From contig OZ059900.1 in assembly GCA_964057225.1 (NCBI GenBank), forward strand, positions 5,404,501 through 5,468,500: a DNA stretch of 64,000 nt, read 5' to 3'. The DNA comes from Auanema rhodensis (taxonomy: Eukaryota; Nematoda; Chromadorea; Rhabditida; Rhabditidae). The position numbers and the translations under genes were made by a program. The notes beneath the pieces are model-generated. The model was not told where the DNA came from. It made no database searches and saw only the letters and a program-made list of their open reading frames with translations. Of the stretch, positions 16,501 through 29,566 are shown in pieces (within the stretch, counting starts at the first letter, position 1; every line of letters begins with the position of its first letter).

Positions 16501-19500
16501 TAACTATACCACCTAAGTATCCGAAGAAAGTGATCTTGATTTGTAACTCGGTGCCCGTTAAAGATAGAAGAATACTGTACATTTTAATGAATTCTCCATG
16601 GTCATATTAGTCTAAAAACACTATCTTATTGTGTTTGATGCATGGTAGCCAGGACTTCCAATTTTATGTGAACAGTTAACTATACCACCTAAGTATCCGA
16701 AGAAAGTGATCTTGATTTGTAACTCGGTGCCCGTTAAAGATAGAAGAATACTGTACATTTTAATGAATTCTCCATGGTCATATTAGTCTAAAAACACTAT
16801 CTTATTGTGTTTGATGCATGGTAGCCAGGACTTCCAATTTTATGTGAAGAGTTAACTATACCACCTAAGTATCCGAAGAAAGTGATCTTGATTTGTAACT
16901 CGGTGCCCGTTAAAGATAGAAGAATACTGTACATTTTAATGAATCCTCCATGGTCATATTAGTCTAAAAACACTATCTTATTGTGTTTGATGCATGGTAG
17001 CCAGGACTTCCAATTTTATGTGAACAGTTAACTATACCACCTAAGTATCTAAAGAAAGTGATCTTGATTTGTAACTCGGTGCCCGTTAAAGATAGAAGAA
17101 TACTGTACATTTTAATGAATTCTCCATGGTCATATTAGTCTAAAAACACTATCTTATTGTGTTTGATGCATGGTAGCCAGGACTTCCAATTTTATGTGAA
17201 GAGTTAACTATACCACCTAAGTATCCGAAGAAAGTGATCTTGATTTGTAACTCGGTGCCCGTTAAAGATAGAAGAATACTGTACATTTTAATGAATTCTC
17301 CATGGTCATATTAGTCTAAAAACACTAACTTAATGGGTTTGATGCATGGTAACCAAGACTTCCAATTTTATGTGAACAGTTAACTATACCACCTAAGTAT
17401 CCGAAGAAAGTGATCTTGATTTGTAACTCGGTGCCCGTTAAAGATAGAAGAATACTGTACATTTTAATGAATTCTCCATGGTCATATTAGTCTAAAAACA
17501 CTATCTTATTGTGTTTGATGCATGGTAGCCAGGACTTCCAATTTTATGTGAACAGTTAACTATACCACCTAAGTATCCGAAGAAAGTGATCTTGATTTGT
17601 AACTCGGTGCCCGTTAAAGATAGAAGAATACTGTACATTTTAATAAATTCTCCATGGTCATATTAGTCTAAAAACACTATCTTATTGTGTTTGATGCATG
17701 GTAGCCAGGACTTCCAATTTTATGTGAAGAGTTAACTATACCACCTAAGTATCCGAAGAAAGTGATCTTGATTTGTAACTCGGTGCCCGTTAAAGATAGA
17801 AGAATACTGTACATTTTAATGAATTCTCCATGGTCATATTAGTCTAAAAACACTATCTTATTGTGTTTGATGCATGGTAGCCAGGACTTCCAATTTTATG
17901 TGAACAGTTAACTATACCACCTAAGTATCCGAAGAAAGTGATCTTGATTTGTAACTCGGTGCCCGTTAAAGATAGAAGAATACTGTACATTTTAATGAAT
18001 TCTCCATGGTCATATTAGTCTAAAAACACTATCTTATTGTGTTTGATGCATGGTAACCAAGACTTCCAATTTTATGTGAACAGTTAACTATACCACCTAA
18101 GTATCCGAAGAAAGTGATCTTGATTTGTAACTCGGTGCCCGTTAAAGATAGAAGAATACTGTACATTTTAATGAATTCTCCATGGTCATATTAGTCTAAA
18201 AACACTATCTTATTGTGTTTGATGCATGGTAGCCAGGACTTCCAATTTTATGTGAACAGTTAACTATACCACCTAAGTATCCGAAGAAAGTGATCTTGAT
18301 TTGTAACTCGGTGCCCGTTAAAGATAGAAGAATACTGTACATTTTAATGAATTCTCCATGGTCATATTAGTCTAAAAACACTATCTTATTGTGTTTGATG
18401 CATGGTAGCCAGGACTTCCAATTTTATGTGAAGAGTTAACTATACCACCTAAGTATCCGAAGAAAGTGATCTTGACTTGTAACTCGGTGCCCGTTAAAGA
18501 TAGAAGAATACTGTACATTTTAATGAATTCTCCATGGTCATATTAGTCTAAAAACACTAACTTAATGGGTTTGATGCATGGTAACCAAGACTTCCAATTT
18601 TATGTGAACAGTTAACTATACCACCTAAGTATCCGAAGAAAGTGATCTTGATTTGTAACTCGGTGCCCGTTAAAGATAGAAGAATACTGTACATTTTAAT
18701 GAATTTTCCATGGCCATATTAGTCTAAAAACACTATCTTATTGTGTTTGATGCATGGTAGCCAGGACTTCCAATTTTATGTGAACAGTTAACTATACCAC
18801 CTAAGTATCTAAAGAAAGTGATCTTGATTTGTAACTCGGTGCCCGTTAAAGATAGAAGAATACTGTACATTTTAATGAATTCTCCATGGTCATATTAGTC
18901 TAAAAACACTATCTTATTGTGTTTGATGCATGGTAGCCAGGACTTCCAATTTTATGTGAAGAGTTAACTATACCACCTAAGTATCCGAAGAAAGTGATCT
19001 TGATTTGTAACTCGGTGCCCGTTAAAGATAGAAGAATACTGTACATTTTAATGAATTCTCCATGGTCATATTAGTCTAAAAACACTATCTTATTGTGTTT
19101 GATGCATGGTAGCCAGGACTTCCAATTTTATGTGAACAGTTAACTATACCACCTAAGTATCTAAAGAAAGTGATCTTGATTTGTAACTTGGTGCCCGTTA
19201 AAGATAGAAGAATACTGTACATTTTAATAAATTCTCCATGGTCATATTAGTCTAAAAACACTATCTTATTGTGTTTGATGCATGGTAGCCAGGACTTCCA
19301 ATTTTATGTGAACAGTTAACTATACCACCTAAGTATCTAAAGAAAGTGATCTTGATTTGTAACTTGGTGCCCGTTAAAGATAGAAGAATACTGTACATTT
19401 TAATAAATTTTCCATGGCCATATTAGTCTAAAAACACTATCTTATTGTGTTTGATGCATGGTAGCCAGGACTTCCAATTTTATGTGAACAGTTAACTATA

Positions 19501-22500
19501 CCACCTAAGTATCTAAAGAAAGTGATCTTGATTTGTAACTTGGTGCCCGTTAAAGATAGAAGAATACTGTACATTTTAATAAATTCTCCATGGTCATATT
19601 AGTCTAAAAACACTATCTTATTGTGTTTGATGCATGGTAGCCAGGACTTCCAATTTTATGTGAACAGTTAACTATACCACCTAAGTATCTAAAGAAAGTG
19701 ATCTTGATTTGTAACTTGGTGCCCGTTAAAGATAGAAGAATACTGTACATTTTAATAAATTTTCCATGGTCATATTAGTCTAAAAACACTATCTTATTGT
19801 GTTTGATGCATGGTAGCCAGGACTTCCAATTTTATGTGAAGAGTTAACTATACCACCTAAGTATCCGAAGAAAGTGATCTTGATTTGTAACTCGGTGCCC
19901 GTTAAAGATAGAAGAATACTGTACATTTTAATGAATTCTCCATGGTCATATTAGTCTAAAAACACTATCTTATTGTGTTTGATGCATGGTAGCCAGGACT
20001 TCCAATTTTATGTGAACAGTTAACTATACCACCTAAGTATCCGAAGAAAGTGATCTTGATTTGTAACTCGGTGCCCGTTAAAGATAGAAGAATACTGTAC
20101 ATTTTAATGAATTCTCCATGGTCATATTAGTCTAAAAACACTATCTTATTGTGTTTGATGCATGGTAGCCAGGACTTCCAATTTTATGTGAACAGTTAAC
20201 TATACCACCTAAGTATCTAAAGAAAGTGATCTTGATTTGTAACTCGGTGCCCGTTAAAGATAGAAGAATACTGTACATTTTAATGAATTCTCCATGGTCA
20301 TATTAGTCTAAAAACACTATCTTATTGTGTTTGATGCATGGTAGCCAGGACTTCCAATTTTATGTGAAGAGTTAACTATACCACCTAAGTATCCGAAGAA
20401 AGTGATCTTGATTTGTAACTCGGTGCCCGTTAAAGATAGAAGAATACTGTACATTTTAATGAATTCTCCATGGTCATATTAGTCTAAAAACACTAACTTA
20501 ATGGGTTTGATGCATGGTAACCAAGACTTCCAATTTTATGTGAACAGTTAACTATACCACCTAAGTATCCGAAGAAAGTGATCTTGATTTGACACTCGGT
20601 GCCCGTTAAAGATAGAAGAATACTGTACATTTTAATGAATTTTCCATGGTCATATTAGTCTAAAAACACTATCTTATTGTGTTTGATGCATGGTAGCCAG
20701 GACTTCCAATTTTATGTGAACAGTTAACTATACCACCTAAGTATCCGAAGAAAGTGATCTTGATTTGTAACTCGGTGCCCGTTAAAGATAGAAGAATACT
20801 GTACATTTTAATGAATTCTCCATGGTCATATTAGTCTAAAAACACTATCTTATTGTGTTTGATGCATGGTAGCCAGGACTTCCAATTTTATGTGAACAGT
20901 TAACTATACCACCTAAGTATCCGAAGAAAGTGATCTTGATTTGTAACTCGGTGCCCGTTAAAGATAGAAGAATACTGTACATTTTAATGAATTCTCCATG
21001 GTCATATTAGTCTAAAAACACTATCTTATTGTGTTTGATGCATGGTAGCCAGGACTTCCAATTTTATGTGAAGAGTTAACTATACCACTTAGTATCCGAA
21101 GAAAGTGATCTTGATTTGTAACTCGGTGCCCGTTAAAGATAGAAGAATACTGTACATTTTAATGAATTCTCCATGGTCATATTAGTCTAAAAACACTATC
21201 TTATTGTGTTTGATGCATGGTAGCCAGGACTTCCAATTTTATGTGAAGAGTTAACTATACCACCTAAGTATCCGAAGAAAGTGATCTTGATTTGTAACTC
21301 GGTGCCCGTTAAAGATAGAAGAATACTGTACATTTTAATGAATTCTCCATGGTCATATTAGTCTAAAAACACTAACTTAATGGGTTTGATGCATGGTAAC
21401 CAAGACTTCCAATTTTATGTGAACAGTTAACTATACCACCTAAGTATCCGAAGAAAGTGATCTTGATTTGACACTCGGTGCCCGTTAAAGATAGAAGAAT
21501 ACTGTACATTTTAATGAATTTTCCATGGTCATATTAGTCTAAAAACACTATCTTATTGTGTTTGATGCATGGTAGCCAGGACTTCCAATTTTATGTGAAC
21601 AGTTAACTATACCACCTAAGTATCCGAAGAAAGTGATCTTGATTTGTAACTCGGTGCCCGTTAAAGATAGAAGAATACTGTACATTTTAATGAATTCTCC
21701 ATGGTCATATTAGTCTAAAAACACTATCTTATTGTGTTTGATGCATGGTAGCCAGGACTTCCAATTTTATGTGAACAGTTAACTATACCACCTAAGTATC
21801 CGAAGAAAGTGATCTTGATTTGTAACTCGGTGCCCGTTAAAGATAGAAGAATACTGTACATTTTAATGAATTCTCCATGGTCATATTAGTCTAAAAACAC
21901 TATCTTATTGTGTTTGATGCATGGTAGCCAGGACTTCCAATTTTATGTGAAGAGTTAACTATACCACTTAGTATCCGAAGAAAGTGATCTTGATTTGTAA
22001 CTCGGTGCCCGTTAAAGATAGAAGAATACTGTACATTTTAATGAATTCTCCATGGTCATATTAGTCTAAAAACACTATCTTATTGTGTTTGATGCATGGT
22101 AGCCAGGACTTCCAATTTTATGTGAACAGTTAACTATACCACCTAAGTATCTAAAGAAAGTGATCTTGATTTGTAACTCGGTGCCCGTTAAAGATAGAAG
22201 AATACTGTACATTTTAATGAATTTTCCATGGTCATATTAGTCTAAAAACACTATCTTATTGTGTTTGATGCATGGTAGCCAGGACTTCCAATTTTATGTG
22301 AACAGTTAACTATACCACCTAAGTATCCGAAGAAAGTGATCTTGATTTGACACTCGGTGCCCGTTAAAGATAGAAGAATACTGTACATTTTAATGAATTT
22401 TCCATGGTCATATTAGTCTAAAAACACTATCTTATTGTGTTTGATGCATGGTAGCCAGGACTTCCAATTTTATGTGAACAGTTAACTATACCACCTAAGT

Positions 22501-25500
22501 ATCCGAAGAAAGTGATCTTGATTTGTAACTCGGTGCCCGTTAAAGATAGAAGAATACTGTACATTTTAATGAATTCTCCATGGTCATATTAGTCTAAAAA
22601 CACTATCTTATTGTGTTTGATGCATGGTAGCCAGGACTTCCAATTTTATGTGAACAGTTAACTATACCACCTAAGTATCTAAAGAAAGTGATCTTGATTT
22701 GTAACTCGGTGCCCGTTAAAGATAGAAGAATACTGTACATTTTAATGAATTCTCCATGGTCATATTAGTCTAAAAACACTATCTTATTGTGTTTGATGCA
22801 TGGTAGCCAGGACTTCCAATTTTATGTGAAGAGTTAACTATACCACCTAAGTATCCGAAGAAAGTGATCTTGATTTGTAACTCGGTGCCCGTTAAAGATA
22901 GAAGAATACTGTACATTTTAATGAATTCTCCATGGTCATATTAGTCTAAAAACACTAACTTAATGGGTTTGATGCATGGTAACCAAGACTTCCAATTTTA
23001 TGTGAACAGTTAACTATACCACCTAAGTATCCGAAGAAAGTGATCTTGATTTGACACTCGGTGCCCGTTAAAGATAGAAGAATACTGTACATTTTAATGA
23101 ATTTTCCATGGTCATATTAGTCTAAAAACACTATCTTATTGTGTTTGATGCATGGTAGCCAGGACTTCCAATTTTATGTGAACAGTTAACTATACCACCT
23201 AAGTATCCGAAGAAAGTGATCTTGATTTGTAACTCGGTGCCCGTTAAAGATAGAAGAATACTGTACATTTTAATGAATTCTCCATGGTCATATTAGTCTA
23301 AAAACACTATCTTATTGTGTTTGATGCATGGTAGCCAGGACTTCCAATTTTATGTGAACAGTTAACTATACCACCTAAGTATCCGAAGAAAGTGATCTTG
23401 ATTTGTAACTCGGTGCCCGTTAAAGATAGAAGAATACTGTACATTTTAATGAATTCTCCATGGTCATATTAGTCTAAAAACACTATCTTATTGTGTTTGA
23501 TGCATGGTAGCCAGGACTTCCAATTTTATGTGAAGAGTTAACTATACCACCTAAGTATCCGAAGAAAGTGATCTTGATTTGTAACTCGGTGCCCGTTAAA
23601 GATAGAAGAATACTGTACATTTTAATGAATTCTCCATGGTCATATTAGTCTAAAAACACTATCTTATTGTGTTTGATGCATGGTAGCCAGGACTTCCAAT
23701 TTTATGTGAACAGTTAACTATACCACCTAAGTATCTAAAGAAAGTGATCTTGATTTGTAACTCGGTGCCCGTTAAAGATAGAAGAATACTGTACATTTTA
23801 ATGAATTCTCCATGGTCATATTAGTCTAAAAACACTATCTTATTGTGTTTGATGCATGGTAGCCAGGACTTCCAATTTTATGTGAAGAGTTAACTATACC
23901 ACCTAAGTATCCGAAGAAAGTGATCTTGATTTGTAACTCGGTGCCCGTTAAAGATAGAAGAATACTGTACATTTTAATGAATTCTCCATGGTCATATTAG
24001 TCTAAAAACACTAACTTAATGGGTTTGATGCATGGTAACCAAGACTTCCAATTTTATGTGAACAGTTAACTATACCACCTAAGTATCCGAAGAAAGTGAT
24101 CTTGATTTGACACTCGGTGCCCGTTAAAGATAGAAGAATACTGTACATTTTAATGAATTTTCCATGGTCATATTAGTCTAAAAACACTATCTTATTGTGT
24201 TTGATGCATGGTAGCCAGGACTTCCAATTTTATGTGAACAGTTAACTATACCACCTAAGTATCCGAAGAAAGTGATCTTGATTTGTAACTCGGTGCCCGT
24301 TAAAGATAGAAGAATACTGTACATTTTAATAAATTCTCCATGGTCATATTAGTCTAAAAACACTATCTTATTGTGTTTGATGCATGGTAGCCAGGACTTC
24401 CAATTTTATGTGAAGAGTTAACTATACCACCTAAGTATCCGAAGAAAGTGATCTTGATTTGTAACTCGGTGCCCGTTAAAGATAGAAGAAAACTGTACAT
24501 TTTAATGAATTCTCCATGGTCATATTAGTCTAAAAACACTATCTTATTGTGTTTGATGCATGGTAGCCAGGACTTCCAATTTTATGTGAACAGTTAACTA
24601 TACCACCTAAGTATCCGAAGAAAGTGATCTTGATTTGTAACTCGGTGCCCGTTAAAGATAGAAGAATACTGTACATTTTAATGAATTCTCCATGGTCATA
24701 TTAGTCTAAAAACACTATCTTATTGTGTTTGATGCATGGTAACCAAGACTTCCAATTTTATGTGAACAGTTAACTATACCACCTAAGTATCCGAAGAAAG
24801 TGATCTTGATTTGTAACTCGGTGCCCGTTAAAGATAGAAGAATACTGTACATTTTAATGAATTCTCCATGGTCATATTAGTCTAAAAACACTATCTTATT
24901 GTGTTTGATGCATGGTAGCCAGGACTTCCAATTTTATGTGAACAGTTAACTATACCACCTAAGTATCCGAAGAAAGTGATCTTGATTTGTAACTCGGTGC
25001 CCGTTAAAGATAGAAGAATACTGTACATTTTAATGAATTCTGCATGGTCATATTAGTCTAAAAACACTATCTTATTGTGTTTGATGCATGGTAGCCAGGA
25101 CTTCCAATTTTATGTGAAGAGTTAACTATACCACCTAAGTATCCGAAGAAAGTGATCTTGACTTGTAACTCGGTGCCCGTTAAAGATAGAAGAATACTGT
25201 ACATTTTAATGAATTCTCCATGGTCATATTAGTCTAAAAACACTAACTTAATGGGTTTGATGCATGGTAACCAAGACTTCCAATTTTATGTGAACAGTTA
25301 ACTATACCACCTAAGTATCCGAAGAAAGTGATCTTGATTTGTAACTCGGTGCCCGTTAAAGATAGAAGAATACTGTACATTTTAATGAATTTTCCATGGC
25401 CATATTAGTCTAAAAACACTATCTTATTGTGTTTGATGCATGGTAGCCAGGACTTCCAATTTTATGTGAACAGTTAACTATACCACCTAAGTATCTAAAG

Positions 25501-25870
25501 AAAGTGATCTTGATTTGTAACTCGGTGCCCGTTAAAGATAGAAGAATACTGTACATTTTAATGAATTCTCCATGGTCATATTAGTCTAAAAACACTATCT
25601 TATTGTGTTTGATGCATGGTAGCCAGGACTTCCAATTTTATGTGAAGAGTTAACTATACCACCTAAGTATCCGAAGAAAGTGATCTTGATTTGTAACTCG
25701 GTGCCCGTTAAAGATAGAAGAATACTGTACATTTTAATGAATTCTCCATGGTCATATTAGTCTAAAAACACTATCTTATTGTGTTTGATGCATGGTAGCC
25801 AGGACTTCCAATTTTATGTGAACAGTTAACTATACCACCTAAGTATCTAAAGAAAGTGATCTTGATTTGT
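4577..25870. repeat. Mosaic A/B block of the satellite
   Basis: Haplotype A and B monomers are interspersed. B has T, T, T, G, G at monomer positions 80, 85, 88, 104 and 108, seen as CTATCTTATTGTG and GGTAGCCAGG. Runs of A persist, for example six monomers at about 9150-10210, but from about 12 kb B is the majority and A monomers recur as single units every few monomers. Recurrent markers such as TTTGACACT (8095, 8975, 16367, 20591, 21470, 22349, 23053, 24109) are mostly spaced by multiples of the monomer, including repeated 879-880-bp steps, which shows higher-order organisation. Confidence 0.9.
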
Positions 25871-28800
25871 AACTTGGTGCCCGTTAAAGATAGAAGAATA
25901 CTGTACATTTTAATAAATTCTCCATGGTCATATTAGTCTAAAAACACTATCTTATTGTGTTTGATGCATGGTAGCCAGGACTTCCAATTTTATGTGAAGA
26001 GTTAACTATACCACCTAAGTATCTAAAGAAAGTGATCTTGATTTGTAACTTGGTGCCCGTTAAAGATAGAAGAATACTGTACATTTTAATGAATTCTCCA
26101 TGGTCATATTAGTCTAAAAACACTATCTTATTGTGTTTGATGCATGGTAGCCAGGACTTCCAATTTTATGTGAACAGTTAACTATACCACCTAAGTATCT
26201 AAAGAAAGTGATCTTGATTTGTAACTTGGTGCCCGTTAAAGATAGAAGAATACTGTACATTTTAATAAATTCTCCATGGTCATATTAGTCTAAAAACACT
26301 ATCTTATTGTGTTTGATGCATGGTAGCCAGGACTTCCAATTTTATGTGAACAGTTAACTATACCACCTAAGTATCTAAAGAAAGTGATCTTGATTTGTAA
26401 CTTGGTGCCCGTTAAAGATAGAAGAATACTGTACATTTTAATAAATTTTCCATGGCCATATTAGTCTAAAAACACTATCTTATTGTGTTTGATGCATGGT
26501 AGCCAGGACTTCCAATTTTATGTGAACAGTTAACTATACCACCTAAGTATCTAAAGAAAGTGATCTTGATTTGTAACTTGGTGCCCGTTAAAGATAGAAG
26601 AATACTGTACATTTTAATAAATTCTCCATGGTCATATTAGTCTAAAAACACTATCTTATTGTGTTTGATGCATGGTAGCCAGGACTTCCAATTTTATGTG
26701 AACAGTTAACTATACCACCTAAGTATCTAAAGAAAGTGATCTTGATTTGTAACTTGGTGCCCGTTAAAGATAGAAGAATACTGTACATTTTAATAAATTT
26801 TCCATGGTCATATTAGTCTAAAAACACTATCTTATTGTGTTTGATGCATGGTAGCCAGGACTTCCAATTTTATGTGAACAGTTAACTATACCACCTAAGT
26901 ATCCGAAGAAAGTGATCTTGATTTGTAACTTGGTGCCCGTTAAAGATAGAAGAATACTGTACATTTTAATGAATTCTCCATGGTCATATTAGTCTAAAAA
27001 CACTATCTTATTGTGTTTGATGCATGGTAGCCAGGACTTCCAATTTTATGTGAACAGTTAACTATACCACCTAAGTATCTAAAGAAAGTGATCTTGATTT
27101 GTAACTTGGTGCCCGTTAAAGATAGAAGAATACTGTACATTTTAATAAATTCTCCATGGTCATATTAGTCTAAAAACACTATCTTATTGTGTTTGATGCA
27201 TGGTAGCCAGGACTTCCAATTTTATGTGAACAGTTAACTATACCACCTAAGTATCTAAAGAAAGTGATCTTGATTTGTAACTTGGTGCCCGTTAAAGATA
27301 GAAGAATACTGTACATTTTAATAAATTCTCCATGGTCATATTAGTCTAAAAACACTATCTTATTGTGTTTGATGCATGGTAGCCAGGACTTCCAATTTTA
27401 TGTGAACAGTTAACTATACCACCTAAGTATCTAAAGAAAGTGATCTTGATTTGTAACTTGGTGCCCGTTAAAGATAGAAGAATACTGTACATTTTAATAA
27501 ATTCTCCATGGTCATATTAGTCTAAAAACACTATCTTATTGTGTTTGATGCATGGTAGCCAGGACTTCCAATTTTATGTGAAGAGTTAACTATACCACCT
27601 AAGTATCCGAAGAAAGTGATCTTGATTTGTAACTTGGTGCCCGTTAAAGATAGAAGAATACTGTACATTTTAATGAATTCTCCATGGTCATATTAGTCTA
27701 AAAACACTATCTTATTGTGTTTGATGCATGGTAGCCAGGACTTCCAATTTTATGTGAACAGTTAACTATACCACCTAAGTATCTAAAGAAAGTGATCTTG
27801 ATTTGTAACTCGGTGCCCGTTAAAGATAGAAGAATACTGTACATTTTAATAAATTTTCCATGGTCATATTAGTCTAAAAACACTATCTTATTGTGTTTGA
27901 TGCATGGTAGCCAGGACTTCCAATTTTATGTGAACAGTTAACTATACCACCTAAGTATCTAAAGAAAGTGATCTTGATTTGTAACTTGGTGCCCGTTAAA
28001 GATAGAAGAATACTGTACATTTGAATAAATTCTCCATGGTCATATTAGTCTAAAAACACTATCTTATTGTGTTTGATGCATGGTAGCCAGGACTTCCAAT
28101 TTTATGTGAACAGTTAACTATACCACCTAAGTATCTAAAGAAAGTGATCTTGATTTGTAACTCGGTGCCCGTTAAAGATAGAAGAATACTGTACATTTTA
28201 ATAAATTTTCCATGGTCATATTAGTCTAAAAACACTATCTTATTGTGTTTGATGCATGGTAGCCAGGACTTCCAATTTTATGTGAACAGTTAACTATACC
28301 ACCTAAGTATCTAAAGAAAGGGATCTTGATTTGTAACTCGGTGCCCGTTAAAGATAGAAGAATACTGTACATTTTAATGAATTCTCCATGGTCATATTAG
28401 TCTAAAAACACTAACTTAATGGGTTTGATGCATGGTAACCAAGACTTCCAATTTTATGTGAACAGTTAACTATACCACCTAAGTATCTAAAGAAAGGGAT
28501 CTTGATTTGTAACTCGGTGCCCGTTAAAGATAGAAGAATACTGTACATTTTAATGAATTCTCCATGGTCATATTAGTCTAAAAACACTAACTTAATGGGT
28601 TTGATGCATGGTAACCAAGACTTCCAATTTTATGTGAACAGTTAACTATACCACCTAAGTATCCGAAGAAAGTGATCTTGATTTGTAACTCGGTGCCCGT
28701 TAAAGATAGAAAAATACTGTACATTTTAATGAATTCTCCATGGTCATATCAGTCTAAAAACACTATCTTATTGTGTTTGATGCATGGTAGCCAGGACTTC

Positions 28801-29566
28801 CAATTTTATGTGAACAGTTAACTATACCACCTAAGTATCTAAAGAAAGTGATCTTGATTTGTAACTTGGTGCCCGTTAAAGATAGAAGAATACTGTACAT
28901 TTTAATAAATTCTCCATGGTCATATTAGTCTAAAAACACTATCTTATTGTGTTTGATGCATGGTAGCCAGGACTTCCAATTTTATGTGAACAGTTAACTA
29001 TACCACCTAAGTATCTAAAGAAAGTGATCTTGATTTGTAACTTGGTGCCCGTTAAAGATAGAAGAATACTGTACATTTTAATAAATTTTCCATGGTCATA
29101 TTAGTCTAAAAACACTATCTTATTGTGTTTGATGCATGGTAGCCAGGACTTCCAATTTTATGTGAAGAGTTAACTATACCACCTAAGTATCCGAAGAAAG
29201 TGATCTTGATTTGTAACTTGGTGCCCGTTAAAGTTAGAAGAATACTGTACATTTTAATGAATTCTCCATGGTCATATTAGTCTAAAAACACTATCTTATT
29301 GTGTTTGATGCATGGTAGCCAGGACTTCCAATTTTATGTGAACAGTTAACTATACCACCTAAGTATCTAAAGAAAGTGATCTTGATTTGTAACTTGGTGC
29401 CCGTTAAAGATAGAAGAATACTGTACATTTTAATAAATTCTCCATGGTCATATTAGTCTAAAAACACTATCTTATTGTGTTTGATGCATGGTAGCCAGGA
29501 CTTCCAATTTTATGTGAACAGTTAACTATACCACCTAAGTATCTAAAGAAAGTGATCTTGATTTGT

